DNA of 64,000 bases, taken from Streptomyces exfoliatus (GTDB lineage: Bacteria; Actinomycetota; Actinomycetes; Streptomycetales; Streptomycetaceae). Each line of letters opens with the position of its first letter. The stretch's first letter is position 1. A program made the position numbers and the translations under genes. The notes beneath the pieces are model-generated. The model was not told the origin of the DNA. It saw nothing but the letters and a program-made list of their open reading frames with translations, and made no database searches. This document shows, piece by piece, positions 7,330-16,967 of the stretch. The stretch covers positions 62,001-126,000 of the forward strand of contig NZ_JNZP01000007.1 in the NCBI RefSeq assembly GCF_000725545.1, written 5' to 3'.

Positions 7330-9380
7330 GTGACATCTCGGCTCTCTGGGAAGCCGGATCCATCGCCGTCATCGGCGCCAGCGAGCGCCCCGGCGCCCTG
7401 GGCCGCAAGCCGCTCGACTACCTCCTCCGGTACGGCTACAAGGGCCGCGTCCTGCCGGTCAACCCGCGTTCACCGGAGATCCTCGGCATCCCCGCGTACC
7501 CCAGCGTGAAGGACGCCCCCGGCCCCGTCGACCTGGCCCTGATCATGGTCTCGGCCGAGCGCGTCCCCGGCGCCGTCGACGACTGCGTCGCCGCGGGCGT
7601 CAAGCTCGCCGTCATCGCCTCGTCCGGTTTCGCCGAGACCGGCGAGGAGGGCGCCCGCCTCCAGGCGGAGGTGGTCGCCAAGGCGCGTGCCGGCGGCCTG
7701 CGGATCATCGGCCCCAACTGCATCGGAGCCGTCGGGTACGAGAACCGCGTCCTCGCCACCTTCAGCCCCCTCTTCGGCGCCGAGTCCGTGCCCTTCGAAC
7801 CCGGCACCCTCGCCTTCGTCAGCCAGAGCGGCGCCCTCGGCTTCGGCGCCGCCAGCCTCGCCCTGGAGCGGGGCCTGCGCCCCGGCTGGGTGGTCAGCAC
7901 CGGCAACGACGCCGACGTCACCGCACTCGAAGTCCTCCGCGAGCTCGCCGCTGTGCCCGAAGTGACCGGTCTGCTCGGCTACCTGGAGGACACCCCCGAC
8001 ATCGCGACGCTGCGCGAGCTGGCCGGCTCCGGAAAGCCCGTCGCCCTGCTCAAGTCGGGCCGTACGGAGGCGGGCGGCCGCGCCGCCGCCTCGCACACCG
8101 GGGCCCTCGCCACCGACGACCGCGTCCTGGACGCCGCCCTGCGCGGCCTCGGCATCGTCCGGGTCGACGACATCGACGAACTGCTCGACGTGGCACGGGT
8201 CTTCGAGTCCGAGCGGCGCCCCACCGGCAACCGGGTCGCCGTGGTCACCACCTCCGGCGGATCCGGCATCCTCGCCGCCGACGCCGTCGAGGCGCACGGC
8301 CTGGAACTCAGCGCCCTCGAACCGCGCAGCAAGGAGGCGCTCGCCGAGATCGTCCCCGCCTTCGGAGCCATCGACAACCCCGTCGACATCACGGCCACGG
8401 TCCTCAGCGACCCCTCGCTCTTCGACCGCTCCCTCGACGTCCTGATCGCCGACGACACCGTCGACATCATCGTCGCCGCCTTCTGCGTGATGGCGGGCCC
8501 CGACGTCGAGAAGGCCGTCAACGCCCTCTTCCGGGCCGCCCTGAAGGGCGGCAAGCCCATCCTCGTCGCCCGCACGGGAGCCGACTTCCTCGCCCCCGAC
8601 GCCCCGCGCGACCTGCGCGAGGCCGGGCTCCCCGAGTACCCGACCCCCGCCCGCGCGCTGCGCGCCGCCGCCGCCCTGTGGGAGGTCAGCCGTCCCCGGG
8701 TGCTGCCCGACGCCCCGCGCCCCGGGACCGTTCCCGGCCCCGGCGTCGACGCCTCGGAGCCCGAGCTGAAGCGGCTCCTCGCCGAGGCCGGGATCGCCGT
8801 GCCCCGGGGCCGTATCGCGGAGGACGCGGAGGACGCGGCCCGCGCCGTGACCGAGGTCGGCGGTACGGCGGTGCTCAAGGCCGTGGTGCCGGGCCTGCTC
8901 CACAAGACGGAGGCCGGTGGCGTCGAGATCGGCGTCACCGCCGACACCGCGCCGGAGGTCTTCGGCCGGCTCGCCGCGCTCGGCGGACAGGTCCTCGTCG
9001 AGGAACTGGTCGGAGAAGGAGTCGAGTTGATCGTCGGTGTCCACACCACCGACCTGGGGCCCGTGCTCACCGCCGGCCTCGGCGGGATCTTCACCGAGGT
9101 CCTGGACGACGTCGGCCACCGGCTCCTGCCGCTGGCCCCGGGGGAGGGCGCCGAACTCCTCGCGGGGCTGCGCGGCGCCAAGATACTCGCCGGCACCAGG
9201 GGACGGGCGGCCGTGGACGTGCGGGCCGCCGCCGAGCTGCTGCACGCCGTCGGCGAACTGGTCCAGGACTGGCCGGCGGGCTTCGCCCTCGACCTCAACC
9301 CCGTGCGCGTCCTGGAGCGGGGCGCCGTCGTCCTGGACGCCGCTCTCAGCCACGAAGCCCCCGAGGAGGCCGGCCGATGA
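7326..9380 (+). CDS. ADP-forming acyl-CoA synthetase (acetate-CoA ligase family)
   Basis: 684 residues. Domain order: CoA-binding Rossmann domain (about 1-130, [15 protein letters not shown]), succinyl-CoA-ligase-like domains (about 145-455) with the phospho-histidine His257 in [11 protein letters not shown], and a C-terminal ATP-grasp domain (about 475-684, [18 protein letters not shown]). This single-chain arrangement is that of NDP-forming acyl-CoA synthetases, which interconvert an acid, CoA and ATP with an acyl-CoA, ADP and Pi. The substrate cannot be read from sequence. It sits between hemA and hemL, coupled to both by ATGA overlaps, so it should act in the same pathway, perhaps on a carboxylate side chain derived from aminolevulinate or porphobilinogen (inference). 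Confidence 0.88.
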   Translation: MSDISALWEAGSIAVIGASERPGALGRKPLDYLLRYGYKGRVLPVNPRSPEILGIPAYPSVKDAPGPVDLALIMVSAERVPGAVDDCVAAGVKLAVIASSGFAETGEEGARLQAEVVAKARAGGLRIIGPNCIGAVGYENRVLATFSPLFGAESVPFEPGTLAFVSQSGALGFGAASLALERGLRPGWVVSTGNDADVTALEVLRELAAVPEVTGLLGYLEDTPDIATLRELAGSGKPVALLKSGRTEAGGRAAASHTGALATDDRVLDAALRGLGIVRVDDIDELLDVARVFESERRPTGNRVAVVTTSGGSGILAADAVEAHGLELSALEPRSKEALAEIVPAFGAIDNPVDITATVLSDPSLFDRSLDVLIADDTVDIIVAAFCVMAGPDVEKAVNALFRAALKGGKPILVARTGADFLAPDAPRDLREAGLPEYPTPARALRAAAALWEVSRPRVLPDAPRPGTVPGPGVDASEPELKRLLAEAGIAVPRGRIAEDAEDAARAVTEVGGTAVLKAVVPGLLHKTEAGGVEIGVTADTAPEVFGRLAALGGQVLVEELVGEGVELIVGVHTTDLGPVLTAGLGGIFTEVLDDVGHRLLPLAPGEGAELLAGLRGAKILAGTRGRAAVDVRAAAELLHAVGELVQDWPAGFALDLNPVRVLERGAVVLDAALSHEAPEEAGR

Positions 9381-10681
9381 GCGGCGGAACGACGACCCGC
9401 AGCGAGGCGCTCTTCGAGCGCGCGCGCAGGGTCACCCCCGGCGGCGTCAACTCCCCGGTCCGCGCCTTCGGGGCCGTCGGCGGCACCCCGCGCTTCATCG
9501 CCTCGGCCCAGGGCCCGTACCTCACCGACAGCGACGGCAACGAGTACGTCGACCTGATCTGCTCCTGGGGCCCGATGATCCTCGGGCACCGGCACCCGGC
9601 CGTCGTCGAGGCCGTCACCGGTGCCCTCGAACGCGGCACGTCCTTCGGCGCTCCGTCCACCGGAGAGGTCGAGCTCGCCGAGGAGATCGTCGACCGGGTC
9701 GCCCCGGTCGAGCAGGTACGGCTCGTCAGCTCCGGCACCGAGGCCACGATGTCGGCGATCCGCCTGGCGCGCGGCTTCACCGGCCGCGGCAAGATCGTGA
9801 AGTTCGCGGGCTGCTACCACGGTCACGTCGACGCGCTGCTCGCCTCGGCCGGCTCCGGCCTCGCCACCTTCGCGCTGCCCGACACACCGGGCGTCACCGG
9901 CGCCCAGGCGAGCGACACGATCGTCCTGCCGTACAACGACCTGGCCGCCGTCGAGAAGGTCTTCGCCGAGATCGGCGACGAGATCGCCGCCGTCATCACG
10001 GAGGCCGCCCCGGGAAACATGGGCGCCGTCCCTCCGCTGCCCGGCTTCAACGCGGGCCTGAAGGAGATCACCGCCCGGCACGGGACGCTGTTCATCTCCG
10101 ACGAGGTGATGACCGGCTTCCGCGCGAGCCGCGCCGGCTGGTACGGGCGGGACGGCGTCGCCCCCGACCTGCTGACCTTCGGCAAGGTCATGGGCGGCGG
10201 CTTCCCCGCGGCGGCCTTCGGGGGCCGCGCGGACGTCATGGCCCACCTCGCCCCGGCGGGTCCCGTCTACCAGGCGGGCACGCTCTCGGGGAACCCGGTC
10301 GCCACCGCGGCGGGTCTGGCCACCCTCCGGCACAGCACCGCCGAGGTGTACGAGCGGCTCGACCACGTGTCGGGGACGATCGGCCGCGAGGTGTCCGCCG
10401 CGCTCACCAAGGAGGGCGTGGCGCACCGGCTCCAGTACTCCGGGACGATGTTCTCCGTGTTCTTCACCGAGGACGAGGTCGTCGACTTCGACGGCGTCCG
10501 CGCCACGGAGTCGTACCGCTACCGGCCCTTCTTCCACGAGCTGCTGCGCCGGGGCGTCTATTTGCCGCCCTCGCCGTTCGAGGCCTGGTTCGTCTCCGCT
10601 TCCCACGACGACACGGCGATCGGCCGGGTGGTCGAGGCGCTTCCGGCAGCGGCGGCGGCAGCGGCCGCGGCGAAGCCCTGA
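9377..10681 (+). CDS. hemL: Glutamate-1-semialdehyde 2,1-aminomutase
   Basis: 434 residues from ATG 9377, overlapping the previous stop (ATGA). It converts glutamate-1-semialdehyde to 5-aminolevulinate using PLP. The N-terminus [17 protein letters not shown] is the HemL signature. [20 protein letters not shown] lines the PLP phosphate pocket, DEVMTGFR supplies the pyridine-binding Asp, and Lys270 in [11 protein letters not shown] is the Schiff-base lysine. Length is normal, ending in an Ala-rich tail. It closes the eight-gene operon, followed by a strong hairpin at 711-743 after 10000. Streptomyces normally carries a housekeeping hemL elsewhere, so this is probably a duplicate tied to the cluster. 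Confidence 0.92.
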   Translation: MSGGTTTRSEALFERARRVTPGGVNSPVRAFGAVGGTPRFIASAQGPYLTDSDGNEYVDLICSWGPMILGHRHPAVVEAVTGALERGTSFGAPSTGEVELAEEIVDRVAPVEQVRLVSSGTEATMSAIRLARGFTGRGKIVKFAGCYHGHVDALLASAGSGLATFALPDTPGVTGAQASDTIVLPYNDLAAVEKVFAEIGDEIAAVITEAAPGNMGAVPPLPGFNAGLKEITARHGTLFISDEVMTGFRASRAGWYGRDGVAPDLLTFGKVMGGGFPAAAFGGRADVMAHLAPAGPVYQAGTLSGNPVATAAGLATLRHSTAEVYERLDHVSGTIGREVSAALTKEGVAHRLQYSGTMFSVFFTEDEVVDFDGVRATESYRYRPFFHELLRRGVYLPPSPFEAWFVSASHDDTAIGRVVEALPAAAAAAAAAKP

Positions 10682-10710
10682 CGGCGGAGCGGTACGTCTT
10701 CGGGCACGAG

Positions 10711-10743
10711 AAAAGCCCCCGTGGAAACACCACGGGGGCTTTT
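10711..10743. terminator. Bidirectional terminator between hemL and ohr
   Basis: A perfect 13-bp inverted repeat AAAAGCCCCCGTG (10711-10723) and CACGGGGGCTTTT (10731-10743) has a short A-rich loop and T/A ends on both strands. It serves convergent hemL (+) and ohr (-). Confidence 0.9.
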
Positions 10744-10767
10744 CCCCGCGTGAGCGCGGAGAACGGA

Positions 10768-11184
10768 TCAGGCGACGATGTTCACCCGCACCTCCACATT
10801 GCCCCGGATCGCCTTGGAGTACGGGCAGCGCCCGTGCGCCGCGTCGGCGAGCCGCCGCGCCTCGGCGGGGTCGAGCCCGGGCAGTTCGACGGTGAGCACC
10901 ACCGACAGACGGAATCCGCTCTCCTCCTTGTGCAGCGCGACCTCGGCGACGACCGTGTCGTCCGCGAGGGCGACCCTGGACTCGCGGGCGGAGACCCGGA
11001 GCGCGCTGTGGAAGCAGGCGGCGTAGCCGGCGGCGAAGAGCTGCTCGGGGTTGGTGGCGGTACCGGAGCCGCCCACGGCCTTGGGACTCGACAGCGGAAG
11101 GTCGAGCAGCCCGTCGGAGGAGCGCACGGCGCCGTTGCGCCCGTCTCCGGTGGAGGTGACCTCGGCGGTGTAGACGACGGCCAT
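10768..11184 (-). CDS. ohr: Organic hydroperoxide resistance protein (OsmC/Ohr)
   Basis: 138 residues; a cytosolic thiol peroxidase that reduces organic and fatty-acid hydroperoxides. Both catalytic cysteines are present: Cys57 in GYAACFHSAL and Cys120 in HGRCPYSKA. The Ohr-type (not OsmC-type) signature NPEQLFAAGYAAC is clear and the length is that of the Ohr family. The start ATG 11184 has GAAAGG upstream. No MarR-type OhrR gene is adjacent, which is unusual because ohr and ohrR are often neighbours. A 12-bp palindrome GGGGAATTCCCC (11210-11221) lies 26 nt upstream and could be an operator. Confidence 0.93.
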   Translation of the reverse strand: MAVVYTAEVTSTGDGRNGAVRSSDGLLDLPLSSPKAVGGSGTATNPEQLFAAGYAACFHSALRVSARESRVALADDTVVAEVALHKEESGFRLSVVLTVELPGLDPAEARRLADAAHGRCPYSKAIRGNVEVRVNIVA

Positions 11185-11209
11185 GTCGCGGGCCTTTCGG
11201 TTCGGAGAA

Positions 11210-11221
11210 GGGGAATTCCCC
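11210..11221. promoter_or_regulatory. 12-bp palindrome upstream of ohr
   Basis: GGGGAATTCCCC is a perfect palindrome in the ohr/CaiB-like divergent intergenic region, 26 nt from the ohr start. A regulator site is possible; it does not resemble the AT-rich OhrR boxes known in other bacteria. Confidence 0.3.
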
Positions 11222-11333
11222 CAGTCTCGGCCGCCCCCGAATTCCGTACGCTACGGATCTCCGCAGTCACGTAGGTCCCGTCGCGCCATAGCGTGGATTT
11301 CCTCGAAAGCCTTTCTACGCGAGGGAGTTGGCC

Positions 11334-12419
11334 ATGGCAGGACCGCTGGCGGGAGTACGCGTTCTGGAATTCGCGGGCTCGGCGCCCACCGCTTTCGTCG
11401 GCACGGTCCTGTCCGGTCTGGGCGCCGATGTCGTACGCGTCGACCGGGCCCCCGGGACCGCTCCCGGCCCCGACGCCCCGCGCCCGCCCGAGAACCCGCT
11501 CTCCCGCGGTCGCCGTTCGGTCGCCCTGGACCTCAAGAGCCCCGTCGGGGCCGAGCAGGCCCTGTCGCTCGCCGAGCACGCCGACATCCTGGTCGAGGGC
11601 TTCCGCCCCGGCGTCGCCGACCGCCTCGGCATCGGCCCCGGTCCTGCTCTGGTCCGCAATCCGCGCCTGGTGTACGGGCGGCTCAGCGGCTGGGGCAGCG
11701 AGGGGGAGTGGGCGGGACGCGCCGCCCACGACCTGACCGTTCTTGCCCTGACCGGCGCCCTGGACACCGACCCGGCCACCGGAGACCCGCTGCCGCCGCC
11801 CACCGCGTACCTCTCCAGCTTCGCCGGCGGCGCCAACGCGCACGTCCACGGTCTGCTGGCCGCGCTCCACGAGCGGGAACGCTCGGGCCGCGGCCAGGTC
11901 GTCGACACCGCGCTCGCGGACGGCGCCGCCCTGATCTCGACCCTGATCCACCAATGGCGGGAGGTGCCCGGAAACCACACCGTCACGGACGCCCCGCACT
12001 ACTCGCTCTACCGCGCCGCGGACGGCCGCCACCTCGCCGTCGCCGCCATCGAACCCCGGCTCTACCAGAGCCTCCTGGACCAGCTCGGCCTCACCGACGC
12101 CGAGGGGCTGCCCGACCGCGCCGACCCGAGCGGCTGGCCCGCGCTGCGCGCACTGATCGCCGCCCGCTTCGCGACCCGAGACCGGGAACACTGGGTGAAG
12201 CTCTTCGACGCGGTGGACGCCGGGGTGGCCCCGGTCCTCACCGCCGCAGAGGCCGCCGAGCACCACCAACTGGCCGCCCGCCAGGCCTTCGTACGCGTCG
12301 GGGACGCACTGCAGCCCGCGCCGCCGTCCCGCTTCGACCGCACCCCCGCCGAAGCCCCCGGCCAGGCTCCGCTGCCCGGCGAGCACACCGAAGAAGTCCT
12401 CGCCGAGTGGCGTCGCTGA
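11334..12419 (+). CDS. CoA-transferase family III / AMACR-like protein with altered active site
   Basis: 361 residues from ATG 11334 (GAGGGAG at 11321-11327). The sequence GPLAGVRVLEFAG...GADVVRV and the RSVALDLKSP segment place it with alpha-methylacyl-CoA racemases of the CaiB/BaiF superfamily, which epimerise 2-methylacyl-CoA. The active-site His is kept (His132, AAHDLTVLAL) and the Glu in AIEP near residue 240 is kept. The catalytic Asp of the D-F-G-G-G motif is Ser162 here (LSSFAGG). The spacing from His132 matches the mycobacterial enzyme's His126-Asp156, so the substitution is credible. It may be a CoA-transferase or a non-racemising relative. It is divergent from ohr; no operon partner is seen. 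Confidence 0.82.
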   Translation: MAGPLAGVRVLEFAGSAPTAFVGTVLSGLGADVVRVDRAPGTAPGPDAPRPPENPLSRGRRSVALDLKSPVGAEQALSLAEHADILVEGFRPGVADRLGIGPGPALVRNPRLVYGRLSGWGSEGEWAGRAAHDLTVLALTGALDTDPATGDPLPPPTAYLSSFAGGANAHVHGLLAALHERERSGRGQVVDTALADGAALISTLIHQWREVPGNHTVTDAPHYSLYRAADGRHLAVAAIEPRLYQSLLDQLGLTDAEGLPDRADPSGWPALRALIAARFATRDREHWVKLFDAVDAGVAPVLTAAEAAEHHQLAARQAFVRVGDALQPAPPSRFDRTPAEAPGQAPLPGEHTEEVLAEWRR

Positions 12420-12450
12420 GGCTCCTCACCGTCCCGCCCCCGCGGCCGGC

Positions 12451-13095
12451 CTACGACTCCAGGTAGCGGAGCACCGCCAGGATCCGTCGGCTGTAGCCGC
12501 TGGTGCGGGACAGCTCCAGCTTGTCGAAGACGGCGTTGAGGTTCTTCTCCACCGCGCTCAGGGAGATGTGCAGCTTTCCCGCGATGGCCGTGTTCGTGTG
12601 CCCCTGCGCCAGCGCCTCCAGGACCGTGCGCTCCCGGGGAGTGAGCCGGGCCAGCGGGTCGGCGCGGGTGGTCCGTACGACCAGCTGCCGTACGACCTCC
12701 GGGTCGATCGCCGCCCCGCCCGCGTGGATCCGCTCCAGGGCGTCGAGGAACTCCTCGACCTGCCCGACCCGGTCCTTGAGGAGATAGCCGACCCGTTCGG
12801 CGTTCGACGCGAGGAGCTGCGCGGCGTAGGCGCGCTCGATGTGCTGGGAGAGGACGAGCACGCCGACCTCGGGGAAGAGCTCCCGGATCGCGACGGCCGC
12901 CCGCAGCCCCTCGTCGGTATGGGTCGGGGGCATCCGGATGTCGACGACGACGATGTCCGGCCGGCGCTCCTCGACCTCCTTCAGCAGCGTCACCGCGTCC
13001 CCCAGCGCGGCCAGGACCTCGTGGCCCTCCTCGGCCAGCAGTCTGACCAGGCCCTCACGCAACAGGGTCGAGTCCTCGGCAAGGATCACGCGCAC
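12451..13095 (-). CDS. NarL/FixJ-type response regulator
   Basis: 214 residues. The receiver domain (1-120) has the acidic pair Glu7-Asp8, phospho-acceptor Asp52 (VVVDIRMPP) and Lys107 (YLLKDRV). The LuxR HTH lies at 148-210 (RLTPRERTVLEALAQG...LHISLSAVEKNLNAVFDKL). The start ATG 13095 overlaps the kinase stop by 10 nt, so the two are co-translated. It is the output of the adjacent kinase; target genes are unknown. Confidence 0.93.
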   Translation of the reverse strand: MRVILAEDSTLLREGLVRLLAEEGHEVLAALGDAVTLLKEVEERRPDIVVVDIRMPPTHTDEGLRAAVAIRELFPEVGVLVLSQHIERAYAAQLLASNAERVGYLLKDRVGQVEEFLDALERIHAGGAAIDPEVVRQLVVRTTRADPLARLTPRERTVLEALAQGHTNTAIAGKLHISLSAVEKNLNAVFDKLELSRTSGYSRRILAVLRYLES

Positions 13096-14237
13096 GGCAG
13101 CTCCGCGGTGACGGTGGTGGGTCCCCCGAGGGGGCTGTGGATGTGCAGGACGCCGTCGAGCGCGGCCACCCGGCTGCGCAGGCCGGTCAGCCCGCCGCCG
13201 GTCGCGTCCGCGCCGCCCGTGCCGTCGTCCTCGACCCGGACGGTGAGCCGTGTCCCGTCGAGCACCACCGCCACCGAGATTGCCGAGGCCGCGGAGTGCT
13301 TGGCCGCGTTCGTCACGGACTCCGACACCACGAAGTAGGCGGCGGTCTCCACCGGCCGCGGCAGCGGTGCGCCGACCTCGAAGCGGGTCCGCAGCGGGAT
13401 GGCGCAGCGTTCGGCGACCCCGCCGATCGCCTCCTCAAGCCCCAGACCGTCCAGGGCCGACGGATACACCCGCCAGGCCACCTCGCGCAGTTCGGTCAGC
13501 ACGCCCTGGGACTCCTGGTGCGCCTGGAGCAGCAGCGCGTCGGCCTGCCCGGGGTCACGGCCCCGGCGCGCCCGGCCGATCAGCATCGAAAGCGCCACCA
13601 GGCGCTGCTGGACCCCGTCGTGCAGATCGCGCTCGATGCGCCGCCGCTCGGCGTCCACGGCCTCGACGACCGCGGCCCGGCTGGCGGCGAGTTCGTCGAT
13701 CCGGCGCCGGAGTATTTCCCGCTCGGAGGGACCGAAGCACTCACGGGCGGTACGGGCGTCGAGCGCGGCCAGCGAGTACAGGCCCTGGAGGTCGAGGAAG
13801 AGGAGCACCCCGCCGAGCAGGACCTGGCCGAGCAGCTCGTACCGGCCGAGGGTGCCCCGGACGGCTCCGTGGACCAGGAGCCCGGCGAGGACGGCACCGA
13901 AGACGAGGAGTCCGACGACCACCGCGCAGAGCAGTCCCGTGGCGGCGCGGACCCCGAGGTAGCGCAGGATCTTCCGGTCGGAGGCCTGGTACCGGCCGGG
14001 GAAGCGGTCACCGAAGAAGGCGGAGCGGCGGAGCCGTTCGAGGCCGGCCAGGCGCCGGGCGCCGGCCATCAGGATCCGCAGAGCCGCGGCCCGGGTGCGC
14101 GGCCACAGCAGGAACGGTCCGAGGGCCACGCCGGCGACGAGGAAGTGGAGCGCGCCCAGCAGGGCGGTCGCACAGCCGACGAGGGTCCCGAGGCCGCGCC
14201 GCGGCCAGGGCGCGGTCCCTCCCGGCTCCTCCTGCAC
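13086..14237 (-). CDS. Two-component sensor histidine kinase (NarL-type, membrane)
   Basis: About 383 residues from GTG 14237, a start chosen for length. No clear ribosome site is seen and the true start may differ. The N-terminal half has two hydrophobic regions (LVGCATALLGALHFLVAGVA and a pair around ATGLLCAVVVGLLVFGAVLAG), then a dimerisation/phospho-acceptor segment RRIERDLHDGVQQRLVALS with the HisKA_3 histidine, and a C-terminal HATPase_c domain (SESVTNAAKHS N-box, VEDDGTGG G-box). No extracellular sensor domain is present, so it probably senses within or at the membrane. It forms an operon with the downstream regulator at 12451-13095. Confidence 0.85.
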   Translation of the reverse strand: MQEEPGGTAPWPRRGLGTLVGCATALLGALHFLVAGVALGPFLLWPRTRAAALRILMAGARRLAGLERLRRSAFFGDRFPGRYQASDRKILRYLGVRAATGLLCAVVVGLLVFGAVLAGLLVHGAVRGTLGRYELLGQVLLGGVLLFLDLQGLYSLAALDARTARECFGPSEREILRRRIDELAASRAAVVEAVDAERRRIERDLHDGVQQRLVALSMLIGRARRGRDPGQADALLLQAHQESQGVLTELREVAWRVYPSALDGLGLEEAIGGVAERCAIPLRTRFEVGAPLPRPVETAAYFVVSESVTNAAKHSAASAISVAVVLDGTRLTVRVEDDGTGGADATGGGLTGLRSRVAALDGVLHIHSPLGGPTTVTAELPCA

Positions 14238-14332
14238 GGGACTCGACAGTAGTGCGCCCGTAGGACCCGGACAAGATCGCCCCGGCGGCCGTACGGGAGG
14301 CGGTGCCGTACCGCCGGGGCGGGAGCCGGGGA

Positions 14333-15007
14333 TCACGAGGTGCGTCGGTGCTGCGCCCCGCTCCGGCCGCGCAGCCGGACCGCCACGTAGGCCGCGAAGG
14401 CGGCGACGGCGAGGACCAGCACGACCTTCGACAGGACGCCCACGTAGGTCTCCACGACGTCCCAGCGGTCGCCGAGCCAGTACCCCGCCACGACGAGGGC
14501 GCTGTTCCAGACGAGGCTGCCGAGCGTGGTGAGCACGATGAACAGGGGCATCGGCATCCGTTCGACACCGGCCGGCACCGAGACCAGGCTCCGGAAGATC
14601 GGCACCATCCTGCCGAGGAAGACCGCCTTGGCGCCGTGCCTGCCGAACCACTCCTCGGTACGGACCAGGTCCGAGGCCTTCACCAGAGGCAGTCGCGCCC
14701 AGATCCGGTGCATCCGCTCCCGGCCGAAGAGGACCCCGATCCAGTAGAGCGCCACCGCGCCGACCACCGAGCCGAGCGTGGTCCAGAACAGCGCGGAGGC
14801 CAGACTCAGCACGCCCTGACCGGCCGCGAAGCCGGTCAGCGGCAGGATGATCTCGCTGGGCAGCGGCGGGAAGAGGTTCTCCAGGGCGATGGCGAGACCG
14901 GCTCCGGGACCGCCCATCGTGTCGACGAGACCGGCGGCCCAGCCGGCGACACCGTCCGCGGGCTGCTGGGCGAGCGCCAGGGGCGTGAGGTTCATGACGG
15001 GGTCCAT
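14333..15007 (-). CDS. DedA-family membrane protein
   Basis: 224 residues from ATG 15007, with TTTTTGGAGCCCTC upstream (GGAG, 5-nt spacing). DedA/SNARE-associated signature: ENLFPPLPSEIILPLTGF, FGRHGAKAVFLGRMVPIFRSLVS and G-x-x-x-W-N at GSLVWNSALV. About five hydrophobic helices span the membrane, with a short Arg-rich cytoplasmic tail. Family members are polyprenyl- or phosphatidyl-lipid flippases/transporters needed for envelope homeostasis; the substrate here is not defined. It is a single gene on the minus strand, with no operon link to the two-component genes 96 nt downstream. Confidence 0.9.
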   Translation of the reverse strand: MDPVMNLTPLALAQQPADGVAGWAAGLVDTMGGPGAGLAIALENLFPPLPSEIILPLTGFAAGQGVLSLASALFWTTLGSVVGAVALYWIGVLFGRERMHRIWARLPLVKASDLVRTEEWFGRHGAKAVFLGRMVPIFRSLVSVPAGVERMPMPLFIVLTTLGSLVWNSALVVAGYWLGDRWDVVETYVGVLSKVVLVLAVAAFAAYVAVRLRGRSGAQHRRTS

Positions 15008-15141
15008 GAGGGCTCCAAAAAGCGGGCGGGGAGGACGACCCGGGGCGGGCGCCCCGTGCTTCGTCATCGAACCTAGGAACCCCCGCTCAGCGGCGGTATG
15101 AGGAGGACCGCCCAGCCCGGTGCGGTTCCCCGCACCCCCAC

Positions 15142-15161
15142 CCCTGCGGAAAACCGCAGGG
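15142..15161. other. Short perfect hairpin upstream of miaB
   Basis: CCCTGCGG (15142-15149), AAAA loop, CCGCAGGG (15154-15161). It sits in the divergent dedA/miaB intergenic region. The role is unknown; it could terminate antisense transcription. Confidence 0.35.
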
Positions 15162-15235
15162 TGCGCAGCCCGAGGACGGGGCGCGGTCCGCCGTACGCCC
15201 TCCCGGACCCGGGCGGAGGCCCTCCCCGGACCGCC

Positions 15236-15241
15236 TACCCT
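15236..15241 (+). promoter_or_regulatory. -10-like element for miaB (leaderless type)
   Basis: TACCCT fits the actinobacterial TANNNT -10 and ends 7 nt before the miaB ATG at 15249. No ribosome-binding site exists there. This spacing predicts transcription starting at or next to the start codon. Confidence 0.5.
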
Positions 15242-15248
15242 TGGACGC

Positions 15249-16778
15249 ATGACGAGCAGCAGCGACCGGAGCACCGCAGTGAGCGTTGACGGCACCAAGA
15301 CCTATGAGATCCGCACCTACGGGTGCCAGATGAACGTCCACGACTCCGAGCGGCTCTCCGGTCTGCTGGAGGAGGCGGGCTACGTCAAGGCCCCCAAGGG
15401 CTCCGACGGGGACGCCGACGTCGTCGTCTTCAACACCTGCGCGGTCCGCGAGAACGCCGACAACAAGCTGTACGGCAACCTCGGCCGGCTCGCCCCGATG
15501 AAGACCACGCGCCCCGGCATGCAGATCGCCGTCGGCGGCTGTCTCGCCCAGAAGGACCGCGACACCATCGTCGCGAAGGCCCCCTGGGTCGACGTCGTCT
15601 TCGGCACGCACAACATCGGCAAGCTGCCCGTCCTCCTGGAGCGCGCCCGCGTGCAGGAGGAGGCCCAGATCGAGATCGCCGAATCCCTCGAGGCCTTCCC
15701 CTCCACGCTGCCGACCCGCCGCGAGTCCGCGTACGCCGCCTGGGTCTCGATCTCGGTCGGCTGCAACAACACGTGCACCTTCTGCATCGTCCCGGCCCTG
15801 CGCGGCAAGGAGGAGGACCGCCGCCCCGGCGACATCCTCGCCGAGATCGAGGCGCTGGTCGCCGAGGGCGTCTCCGAGATCACCCTGCTCGGTCAGAACG
15901 TCAACGCGTACGGCTCCGACCTCGGCGACCGCGAGGCCTTCTCCAAGCTGCTGCGCGCCTGTGGCCAGATCGAGGGCCTGGAGCGGGTCCGCTTCACCTC
16001 CCCGCACCCCCGCGACTTCACCGACGACGTGATCGCGGCGATGGCCGAGACGCCGAACGTCATGCCGCAGCTCCACATGCCGCTCCAGTCCGGCTCGGAC
16101 TCGATCCTCCGGGCGATGCGCCGTTCCTACCGGCAGGAGCGTTTCCTCGGGATCATCGAGAAGGTCCGCGCGGCCATCCCGCACGCCGCCATCTCCACCG
16201 ACATCATCGTGGGCTTCCCCGGCGAGACCGAGGAGGACTTCCAGCAGACGATGCACACCGTCCGCGAGGCCCGCTTCGCGAACGCCTTCACCTTCCAGTA
16301 CTCCAAGCGCCCCGGGACCCCGGCGGCCGACATGGAGGACCAGATCCCCAAGGAGGTCGTGCAGGAGCGCTACATGCGGCTCGTCGCCCTCCAGGAGGAG
16401 ATCTCCTGGGAGGAGAACAAGAAGCAGGTCGGCCGCACCCTGGAGGTCATGGTCGCCGAGGGCGAGGGCCGCAAGGACGGCGCCACGGACCGCCTCTCGG
16501 GACGCGCCCCCGACAACCGGCTCGTCCACTTCACGAAGCCCGGCGAGGACGTCCGCCCCGGCGACGTCGTGACCGTCGAGATCACGTACGCCGCCCCGCA
16601 CCACCTGCTCGCCGAAGGCCCCGTCACGGCGGTGCGCCGCACCCGCGCCGGTGACGCCTGGGAGAAGCGGACCACGCAGGCGGCGTCGAAGCCGGCGGGC
16701 GTCCTGCTCGGCCTGCCGAAGATCGGCGCCCCGGAACCCCTCCCGGCGATGGACGCCCCGGCCTGCGGAAGCCACTGA
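15249..16778 (+). CDS. miaB: tRNA-2-methylthio-N6-dimethylallyladenosine synthase
   Basis: 509 residues. This radical SAM methylthiotransferase converts i6A37 of tRNAs to ms2i6A37. The UPF0004 domain carries the auxiliary cluster cysteines Cys26 ([12 protein letters not shown]), Cys64 (NTCAVREN) and Cys98 (GGCLAQKD). The radical SAM CxxxCxxC is Cys172/176/179 in [13 protein letters not shown], and a TRAM RNA-binding domain lies at about 395-460. The C-terminal tail is longer than in E. coli. Start ATG 15249 is chosen from the MiaB N-terminus and the leaderless promoter 7 nt upstream. It works on the product of miaA, found 1.8 kb downstream. Confidence 0.95.
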   Translation: MTSSSDRSTAVSVDGTKTYEIRTYGCQMNVHDSERLSGLLEEAGYVKAPKGSDGDADVVVFNTCAVRENADNKLYGNLGRLAPMKTTRPGMQIAVGGCLAQKDRDTIVAKAPWVDVVFGTHNIGKLPVLLERARVQEEAQIEIAESLEAFPSTLPTRRESAYAAWVSISVGCNNTCTFCIVPALRGKEEDRRPGDILAEIEALVAEGVSEITLLGQNVNAYGSDLGDREAFSKLLRACGQIEGLERVRFTSPHPRDFTDDVIAAMAETPNVMPQLHMPLQSGSDSILRAMRRSYRQERFLGIIEKVRAAIPHAAISTDIIVGFPGETEEDFQQTMHTVREARFANAFTFQYSKRPGTPAADMEDQIPKEVVQERYMRLVALQEEISWEENKKQVGRTLEVMVAEGEGRKDGATDRLSGRAPDNRLVHFTKPGEDVRPGDVVTVEITYAAPHHLLAEGPVTAVRRTRAGDAWEKRTTQAASKPAGVLLGLPKIGAPEPLPAMDAPACGSH

Positions 16779-16814
16779 CCCACACCGGACGGGGACACGA
16801 GCGACCGGCGGGCT

Positions 16815-16873
16815 CCGCCGGTCGCGGGCGCCGGCGGTCGGCGACGCGCGGGTCGGCGACGCGCGGTCGGCGG
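16815..16873. repeat. GTCGGCGACGCGCGG direct repeats
   Basis: GTCGGCGACGCGCGG occurs twice back to back, followed by a third partial GGTCGGCGG, in the 189-nt gap after miaB. It is low-complexity GC-rich DNA; no function is assigned. Confidence 0.4.
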
Positions 16874-16954
16874 CCGGGTACGGCGGGGGCTTTGTCGGTC
16901 GTGTGCCGCGTGTACCGCGTGTCGCGGGTCCCGGAGTCCCCGATCCTCGCGCAG

Positions 16955-16960
16955 TAGGCT
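16955..16960 (+). promoter_or_regulatory. -10-like element for the 16968 gene (leaderless type)
   Basis: TAGGCT ends 7 nt before ATG 16968 with no ribosome-binding site between, the same geometry as at miaB and dapF. Confidence 0.5.
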
Positions 16961-16967
16961 GCCGATC

